In this document: piece after piece, positions 21,947 to 26,519 of the stretch
How positions within the stretch are numbered: the stretch's first letter is position 1
Layout of the letters: every line of letters begins with the position of its first letter
NCBI GenBank assembly: GCA_004556155.1
Contig: SFIM01000038.1
Location: 1-26,519, forward strand
Direction: 5' to 3'
From: Clostridiales bacterium
Lineage (GTDB): Bacteria > Bacillota > Clostridia > Christensenellales > Aristaeellaceae
DNA length: 26,519 bases
Program-made: the position numbers and the translations under genes
Notes under the pieces: model-generated
The model's input: only the letters and a program-made list of their open reading frames with translations
Told to the model about the DNA's origin: nothing
Databases searched by the model: none

Positions 21947-22417
21947 TTACTCCGCGTGCTGATTGCGCACGGCGCGCGCGGCCTCCATCTTGGCTGCCTG
22001 ATCCGCCGCGGCTGCGCGCTTATCGTGCAGCTGCTTGCCCATGCACACGCCCAGCTCCAGCTTGACGCGGCCGTCCTTCAGGTACAGCTGCAGCGGGATG
22101 AGCGTGTAGCCCTTGCGCTGCACCAGCTGCTGCAGCTTGCGGATTTCGGCCTTGTGCAGCAGCAGCTTTTTGGGCCGCATGGGATCGGTATTGAAGATGT
22201 TGCCCTGCTCATAGGGGCTGATGTGCATGCTTTCCACCAGCACCTCGCCGTCCTTGACGTGGGCGAAGCTCTCCTTCAGGTTCACATGCCCCTGGCGGAT
22301 GGATTTTACCTCCGTGCCGTGCAGGGCGAGGCCGCATTCATAGGTTTCCTCTATGAAATAGTCGTGCCGCGCGCGGCGGTTGCTTGCTACGGGATGTACG
22401 CCCTTTTGCCGGGCCAT
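21947..22417 (-). CDS. smpB: SsrA-binding protein SmpB
   Basis: A protein of 156 residues, the normal SmpB length. It binds the tRNA-like part of tmRNA and brings it to stalled ribosomes. Recognisable stretches are VASNRRARHDYFIEETYECG near the N-terminus (residues 10-29), HGTEVKSIRQGHVNLKESFA, and the HISPYEQGN loop, with a basic, Lys/Arg-rich C-terminal tail. The ATG at 22417 is chosen because AAGGAG lies eight bases upstream; the longer frame to 22483 runs back through the promoter. It is transcribed with ssrA directly downstream. Confidence 0.96.
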   Translation of the reverse strand: MARQKGVHPVASNRRARHDYFIEETYECGLALHGTEVKSIRQGHVNLKESFAHVKDGEVLVESMHISPYEQGNIFNTDPMRPKKLLLHKAEIRKLQQLVQRKGYTLIPLQLYLKDGRVKLELGVCMGKQLHDKRAAAADQAAKMEAARAVRNQHAE

Positions 22418-22447
22418 GCGCGTCACTCCTTTCCATAGCGGTATAAT

Positions 22448-22476
22448 ATTATAGCATATCGCGCGGTAAACCGCAA
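22448..22476 (-). promoter_or_regulatory. Promoter for smpB-ssrA
   Basis: On the minus strand TTGCGG (22476-22471), a 17-base spacer and a perfect TATAAT (22453-22448). Confidence 0.8.
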
Positions 22477-22515
22477 TATGCAATGTGCGCGCGGCGGGAT
22501 ATCCGCCTGTGCGGT

Positions 22516-22542
22516 TTTATCAGCCTTTATCAGCTTTATCAG
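22516..22542. repeat. Three short direct repeats upstream of the smpB promoter
   Basis: TTTATCAG occurs at 22516-22523, 22526-22533 and 22535-22542, at 9-10 base spacing, about 40 bases upstream of the smpB -35 element. This could be a helically phased regulator site or chance low complexity. Confidence 0.5.
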
Positions 22543-22565
22543 TTAGACAGCTTGGAGGCTTCAAA

Positions 22566-23168
22566 TCAGTCCCTGCAAACGACCCTTGAGCCTTCATCCT
22601 CCACGATGATTCCCTGACGGTTGTTAATGGGGCGGATATTCAAATCCGAAAACTCTGCCATGATTCGCTCGGTAGCCTTCTTAAAGGGCGGCGTAAGATA
22701 ATGCGGAAGAACATGGAAATCAATCAAAGCAAGCCCTGCATCGTCCTGCTGTGAATAATCCTCCGGCTTCTCATCCATTTGTTCAATATATTGGATGCTT
22801 GGGGCGCAGATAACCGCGCCTGCCGACTCGCCGATCATCAGCTTTCCGTTTGCCAGTTCCCTCCTTAGCAGCTCGTCCGTTCCCGTTCTGCGCAGCTGAT
22901 CCATCAGGAAAAAGGAATTTCCGCCGGTAAAATATATCACATCCGCAGCCTCAAGGGCAGACTGTATCGTTGAATAAGCCTCCGCAGAAATATCCATTTC
23001 AGTTACGGCTGCGCCTGATTTTTTGAACAGCTTTTTCGCCGAGCTGACATAGCCGGTATAGCCCTCGCGCAGCGAGGCTGTGGGAATAAACGCAATTTTC
23101 CTGTTTTCAATTTCTTCCTTTATCAAGCTCCCTACGCTTGAAAAGTGCGAGCATAAGAACAGTCTCAT
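22566..23168 (-). CDS. Peptidase E-like serine peptidase (family S51)
   Basis: A protein of 200 residues resembling the S51 family (dipeptidase E, cyanophycinase and Listeria Lmo0363-type proteins). Key segments are IAFIPTAS, VIYFTGGN (about residues 77-84) and GESAGAVI, where Ser115 is the expected nucleophile. FHVLPHY follows and probably contributes to the active-site region. It is cytoplasmic, with no signal peptide. The exact substrate is unknown; classical peptidase E cleaves Asp-X dipeptides. The ATG at 23168 has AAAGGAGG six bases upstream, and the longer frame is rejected. Base composition is visibly lower in GC than in the flanking genes, which suggests recent acquisition. Confidence 0.82.
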   Translation of the reverse strand: MRLFLCSHFSSVGSLIKEEIENRKIAFIPTASLREGYTGYVSSAKKLFKKSGAAVTEMDISAEAYSTIQSALEAADVIYFTGGNSFFLMDQLRRTGTDELLRRELANGKLMIGESAGAVICAPSIQYIEQMDEKPEDYSQQDDAGLALIDFHVLPHYLTPPFKKATERIMAEFSDLNIRPINNRQGIIVEDEGSRVVCRD

Positions 23169-23297
23169 CCAAATCCTCCTTTTTGACCTTCGCTTTGTCC
23201 ATCTGCTTCCGCATTCAAAGCATACCATCAGGCTTGCAGGGAGCGCAGGGTGAAGCTCCCATTGCCGCCGCCGCTGCCCGCCCCGCGCCCGCTCGTC

Positions 23298-24569
23298 CTA
23301 TTTAAGCAGCTCGCGCACCTGCTCGCTCAGCTCACGCAGGCGGGTGACGGCCTCCAGCGCGTCGGACAGGAAGGGGAACACATCCCGCCGGGGGCGTGCT
23401 GCGCCGTTGGGGTGCTCGGCCAGGATATCGGCATAGCGCTTTTCAGCCCGGCGCACCGCATCCTCCCAGGAGATATAGATGCGCTCCTGCGCGGTCTGTC
23501 CGATGCGGTGGATTTCATCCGGATGCGCGCACGCCCACAGCGCCTGCGCGCACAGGCTCTGCGCGTTTTCATCCATCAGCAGACCGGTCTGGCCATCGTC
23601 AATGCCCTCGGCCGCGCAGCTGCCGCGCACCAGCAGGGCGGGCAGGGCGCAGGCGGCCGCCTCGCGCACCACAATGCCGTTGGTGTCAAAGGTGGAGGGG
23701 AACAGGAACAGATCGCCCCGGCTGTAATAGGCGCGCAGCAGCTCGCGGTCGCGCACCGCGCCGGCGAAAACGCAGTCCTCCCACAGGCCGTTTTCGCGGG
23801 CAAGCGCCTGGATATCCGCCATGTCCGTGCCATCGCCCACAAACAGCATGGTAAAGCGCGCGCCCTGCGCCCTGGCCTGCGCCAGGCCGTCCAGGATCAG
23901 GCGGATGCCCTTATACCAGCGCATGCGGCCGATAAAGAGGAAAACGGGGCGATCCTGTTGCAGGTGATGGCGCTGGGTAATGGCGGCGATTTCCGCCTCC
24001 GTCGCGCGGCCGCGGGGGAAATCCACACCGTTTTCCATCACGCGGTATTCGCCCCGGAAGCCCAGCGAGCGCAGGTTTTCGCCCGCGCCGCGGCTGACCG
24101 TCCATACCTCGTCGCAGGCTTCGATGTTGCGCACCATGGCTGTAATCAGCTGGTTCTGCAATAGCTCGCCCTTCAGCGCCGTGCGGATGTCGATATCAAA
24201 CTTGGTGTGATAGGTAAACACCACCGGCGCGCCCGTGCCCTCGCGCGCCGTGCGCGCCAGCAGGGTGGAGGCCACCGGGCAGTGCGTGTGCAGGATATCG
24301 GGGTGAAAATCATCAATGGCCGATACCGCCCGCGCGCTGAAGGGATAGCCCGCGCGGTAGCCCACCAGCCTGGTGGTGTTCACGCTGGCATAGCGCAGCA
24401 CGGGGTAGGGATAATCATCGGTTACGCCGGGATATTCGGGGGTGGCGACCATGACGGGATAGCCATCGTCATGCAAAATACGGGCATAGTTTGTTACCAC
24501 ATTGGCCACGCCGTCAATCGTCGGCGGGAAGGAATCGTTCAAAAGCGCAATGCGGGGCTGATCCGCCAT
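23298..24569 (-). CDS. Glycosyltransferase family 4 protein
   Basis: A protein of 423 residues with two Rossmann halves. The N-terminal part begins IALLNDSFPPTIDGVANVV and has LHTHCPVAS, and the C-terminal part has FLFIGRMRWYKG and LLFVGDGTDM-like segments. STFDTNGIVVREAAA carries an Asp-x7-Glu version of the GT4 nucleotide-sugar motif. The closest well-known relatives are retaining lipid glycosyltransferases, such as diacylglycerol glucosyltransferases and mannosyltransferases of the PimB type. The acceptor cannot be read from the sequence. The ATG at 24569 follows AAAGGAGGG by six bases. It starts 14 bases after the stop of the phosphatase gene, so the two form an operon. Confidence 0.85.
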   Translation of the reverse strand: MADQPRIALLNDSFPPTIDGVANVVTNYARILHDDGYPVMVATPEYPGVTDDYPYPVLRYASVNTTRLVGYRAGYPFSARAVSAIDDFHPDILHTHCPVASTLLARTAREGTGAPVVFTYHTKFDIDIRTALKGELLQNQLITAMVRNIEACDEVWTVSRGAGENLRSLGFRGEYRVMENGVDFPRGRATEAEIAAITQRHHLQQDRPVFLFIGRMRWYKGIRLILDGLAQARAQGARFTMLFVGDGTDMADIQALARENGLWEDCVFAGAVRDRELLRAYYSRGDLFLFPSTFDTNGIVVREAAACALPALLVRGSCAAEGIDDGQTGLLMDENAQSLCAQALWACAHPDEIHRIGQTAQERIYISWEDAVRRAEKRYADILAEHPNGAARPRRDVFPFLSDALEAVTRLRELSEQVRELLK

Positions 24570-24583
24570 GGGGTCTCCCTCCT

Positions 24584-25225
24584 TTATACGTTGTCGGGCA
24601 GGGCAGTTTTCAAATCGTCCAGAAAGGCGTTTTCGCCAATCAGGGTCAGGCGGTACGCGCCGTTTTCCGCCTGCGCGGCGGTGACGGAGGCGTTGGGCAC
24701 AAAGGGCACGCCGCGCATATCCAGCACCGTGCCGCCCTGCCAGCGGCATTGCAGCGCGCGCACGGGCGTGGCGTGGGTGAACAGCGCGACGGTCTGGCCG
24801 GGATGCGCGGCCACGGCGCGCGATACCGCCGCCTGCACGCGATCGAACAGGTGCGCCACGCTTTCGCCCTGCGGGCAGACGCAGCGGCCGATATCGTGCC
24901 GCCAGCAATCGTATAGCTGGGCGTATTCGCGCTCGATCTGCACAAAGGGCATGCGCTCCCACCGCCCGGCGCAGATTTCGCGCAGATCGGGCTCGGGGCG
25001 GATGGGCAGGCCGAAGGCCGCCGCCGTCGGCTGGGCGGTCTGCATGGCGCGCATCAGGTCGCTGGCGTAAATCGCATCGATCCTGAAATTCTTTTGCAGA
25101 TAGGCTGCCGTGCGGCGCGCCTGCTCCTGCCCCAGGGGGGACAGGGGCACATCGTAATGCCCGGTAAACACCTGCGTAACGTTGGTAACGCTTTGCCCGT
25201 GGCGGATTAAAAGCACCGTGGTCAT
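24584..25225 (-). CDS. Histidine phosphatase family protein (phosphoglycerate mutase-like)
   Basis: A protein of 213 residues. The phosphohistidine motif RHGQS is at residues 8-12 (His9), followed by the family segment SPLGQEQARRTA, and the second catalytic histidine is in LFTHATPV. Members are phosphatases or mutases acting on sugar phosphates, nucleotide loops or other small molecules; the substrate is not evident. CAGGAG lies eight bases before the ATG. Being first in an operon with a GT4 glycosyltransferase, it may dephosphorylate a sugar- or glycerol-phosphate intermediate of glycolipid synthesis, which is inference. Confidence 0.85.
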   Translation of the reverse strand: MTTVLLIRHGQSVTNVTQVFTGHYDVPLSPLGQEQARRTAAYLQKNFRIDAIYASDLMRAMQTAQPTAAAFGLPIRPEPDLREICAGRWERMPFVQIEREYAQLYDCWRHDIGRCVCPQGESVAHLFDRVQAAVSRAVAAHPGQTVALFTHATPVRALQCRWQGGTVLDMRGVPFVPNASVTAAQAENGAYRLTLIGENAFLDDLKTALPDNV

Positions 25226-25254
25226 CGTGCCGGCTCCTGTTGTGTGATGACAAT

Positions 25255-25283
25255 ATTTTAATGGGCTGGAAAAGTTTTGTCAA
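25255..25283 (-). promoter_or_regulatory. Promoter for the phosphatase / glycosyltransferase operon
   Basis: On the minus strand a consensus TTGACA (25283-25278), a 17-base spacer and TAAAAT (25260-25255). Confidence 0.75.
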
Positions 25284-25341
25284 TGCAACTTTCGGGCGGA
25301 TATCGGGTGCGCGGCGCAATTGTAAAACCCGCGCGGATGCC

Positions 25342-25370
25342 TTGAAATTGGCGCAGCGGGGGCGTATACT
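25342..25370 (+). promoter_or_regulatory. Promoter for the lipoprotein gene
   Basis: TTGAAA (25342-25347), a 17-base spacer and TATACT (25365-25370), 29 bases before the ATG. Confidence 0.7.
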
Positions 25371-25398
25371 GTCAGAGCAGCCAGAAAAGGAGGCTTTT

Positions 25399-26127
25399 AT
25401 GAAGATGAAAAAGCTGATTTGCTTTATTCTTTGCCTGTCGATTTGCCTTGCCGCCTGCCTGTCCGCCTGCGCGGAGCAGGCCGATGAGCGTGAACTGCGC
25501 CTGGCGGCCTATCGCGAGGCGCTTGAAACGCTGTATCAGCAGCACCGCTATCCCGATGGCGAGGAGGCCGATTTCAGCACGGAGGAGGGCGCGGAGACGG
25601 AAAACAGCTTTGCCCTGTGCGATGTGGATGGCGATGGCCAGGAGGAGCTGATCCTGCATATGATGGCGACCATTGTGGCCTGGCAGACCGAGGCGGTATA
25701 CCGCTATGATGCTGAAACCGGCGCGCTGGAGGAGGAACTGATCGAATATCCAGCTGTCACCTACTATGCCAACGGCTATGCCGTGGCGCAGTGGTCGCAC
25801 AATCAGGGGCTGAGCGACGATGACTTCTGGCCTTACAATCTGTATGCCTATAGCGCGGATACGCAAACCTACGAGCTGATTGCCAGCGTGGACGCCTGGG
25901 CCAAGGCGCGCTCCCTGCAGCATTGGGAGTTTGATTTTCCCTATCCCGATCAGATTGACGCGGAGGGCGCGGGCAGCGTATATCTGGTTACGCCCAGGGG
26001 TGGCGGCACGGACGTGCTGAGTCAAACGGACTACCATGCCTGGCTGGCCGCCTTCGACCTGACCGAGCCCATCGCGGTGGCGTATCTGCCCCTGACGGCG
26101 GAAAACATCGCGGCTGTGGGAAACTGA
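25399..26127 (+). CDS. Predicted lipoprotein with an acidic Asp-rich motif, function unknown
   Basis: A protein of 242 residues. A short Lys-rich start and a hydrophobic Cys-rich stretch lead to a lipobox LSAC with the lipidated cysteine at residue 24 (LAAC at Cys20 is an alternative). DVDGDGQEELIL near residues 75-86 resembles the calcium-binding repeat of FG-GAP/VCBS or dockerin-like loops. The rest is rich in Tyr, Trp, Asp and Glu, which suits an external beta-rich domain. I do not recognise a specific family. AAAAGGAGG lies five bases before the ATG. It is divergent from the phosphatase operon and monocistronic, ending at a bidirectional terminator. Confidence 0.78.
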   Translation: MKMKKLICFILCLSICLAACLSACAEQADERELRLAAYREALETLYQQHRYPDGEEADFSTEEGAETENSFALCDVDGDGQEELILHMMATIVAWQTEAVYRYDAETGALEEELIEYPAVTYYANGYAVAQWSHNQGLSDDDFWPYNLYAYSADTQTYELIASVDAWAKARSLQHWEFDFPYPDQIDAEGAGSVYLVTPRGGGTDVLSQTDYHAWLAAFDLTEPIAVAYLPLTAENIAAVGN

Positions 26128-26138
26128 ACAAAGAAGAA

Positions 26139-26174
26139 AAAGCCGCTCCTGATTCGGCTGGATGGAGCGGCTTT
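26139..26174. terminator. Bidirectional terminator between convergent genes
   Basis: AAAGCCGCTCC (26139-26149) pairs with GGAGCGGCTTT (26164-26174). Flanking A and T residues allow use from both strands. Confidence 0.8.
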
Positions 26175-26187
26175 CGTTATGCGTTTT

Positions 26188-26519
26188 TTACGGGGCGGGC
26201 GTCAGCCGCACAGCCAGCAGGGGCTGGGCGAAGGTCAGCGTGAACACGGCGGAATCGCCATCGACCGTGCAATCAACCGCCGTTTCCGTGCCGTCCGCAT
26301 TGAGCAGGGACAGGGTGCAGCCGTTTACCAGCTCGGCAGGCAGGGCGACCCTCACTTGGCAGGAAGCCTTGGAAAGCTGGCCGCCGTAGACGTAGCCCAG
26401 CGTCAGCAGCTTTTCGCCGCTGGCCAGCGTCCCTACGCGAAGGAGGGCTTCGCCATGCGGGATTCTGCCGCTGACGATCTTGACGGAAGCGTTGGCCAGC
26501 GCCAGCCTGGAGCCGTCGC
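26188..26519 (-). CDS. C-terminal part of an unidentified protein, cut by the window edge
   Basis: Reading the minus strand from the edge, 110 codons stay open to a TAA at 26190-26188. The final residues are VFTLTFAQPLLAVRLTPAP. The composition (alternating hydrophobic and polar residues, many Gly, Ser, Thr and Val, few charges) fits a beta-sandwich C-terminal domain, as found at the end of glycoside hydrolases and surface proteins. The other two minus frames offer no comparable pattern, and one is closed early. The domain family and the start are outside what can be seen. It converges on the lipoprotein gene with a shared terminator. Confidence 0.65.
   Translation of the reverse strand, partial: DGSRLALANASVKIVSGRIPHGEALLRVGTLASGEKLLTLGYVYGGQLSKASCQVRVALPAELVNGCTLSLLNADGTETAVDCTVDGDSAVFTLTFAQPLLAVRLTPAP

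Noticed and set aside
24570..25319. A 673-residue glycosyltransferase frame extending to 25319.
   Set aside because: The extension overlaps the phosphatase gene in another frame. The ATG at 24569 has a good ribosome binding site and begins the conserved domain.

Overview
The window looks like the chromosome of a GC-rich, low-complexity-prone member of the Clostridia, probably a gut spore-former. The evidence is Gram-positive type ribosome binding sites (AAGGAGG) before almost every gene, an AddA recombination helicase-nuclease, a CwlD-type cortex amidase, Firmicutes-type parS sites, a tmRNA with smpB, and heavy use of intergenic repeats. I cannot name the species. No phage, plasmid, CRISPR or transposase gene is visible.

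Layout. 1-2381: an AraC-type regulator (-) faces away from a GH4 alpha-galactosidase gene (melA, +). 2382-3125: a 740-base intergenic region packed with three repeat families, then two perfect parS sites just before addA. 3126-6569: addA, with no addB beside it. 7011-9829: nagB, glmM and a stand-alone GlmU-like acetyltransferase, together an amino-sugar phosphate module feeding cell-wall precursor synthesis. 9830-11066: a 734-base composite repeat followed by a dense cluster of DnaA boxes. 11067-14866: cwlD and a large secreted SH3b/peptidoglycan-binding protein. 15248-18032: a translationally coupled trio (coiled-coil protein, ftsH, DUF308-like membrane protein). 18430-20995: the tldD/tldE pair. 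21596-22417 (-): ssrA (tmRNA) three bases downstream of smpB. 22566-25225 (-): a peptidase E-like protein, a GT4 glycosyltransferase and a histidine phosphatase. 25399-26127 (+): a lipoprotein, converging on the tail of a partial minus-strand gene at the window edge.

The most unusual content is non-coding. Six copies (E0-E5) of a modular, largely palindromic repeat sit almost directly after stop codons. Their terminal hairpins show compensatory base changes, and their inner hairpin modules are shuffled and inverted between copies. A second palindromic family is nested inside the longer copies. A third family has been inserted into a transcription terminator, which is now duplicated as a 32-base direct repeat. 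The second notable feature is the presence, 7.6 kb apart, of two parS sites and a cluster of about nine DnaA boxes. This suggests an origin-proximal location, and the cluster could be oriC or a DnaA-titrating site.

Working links between genes: NagB interconverts fructose-6-P and GlcN-6-P, GlmM makes GlcN-1-P, and the hexapeptide-repeat protein probably acetylates it. CwlD and the SH3b protein act on peptidoglycan. FtsH and the ssrA/smpB pair both serve protein quality control. Most long open frames antisense to real genes are artefacts of high GC content and are left out.
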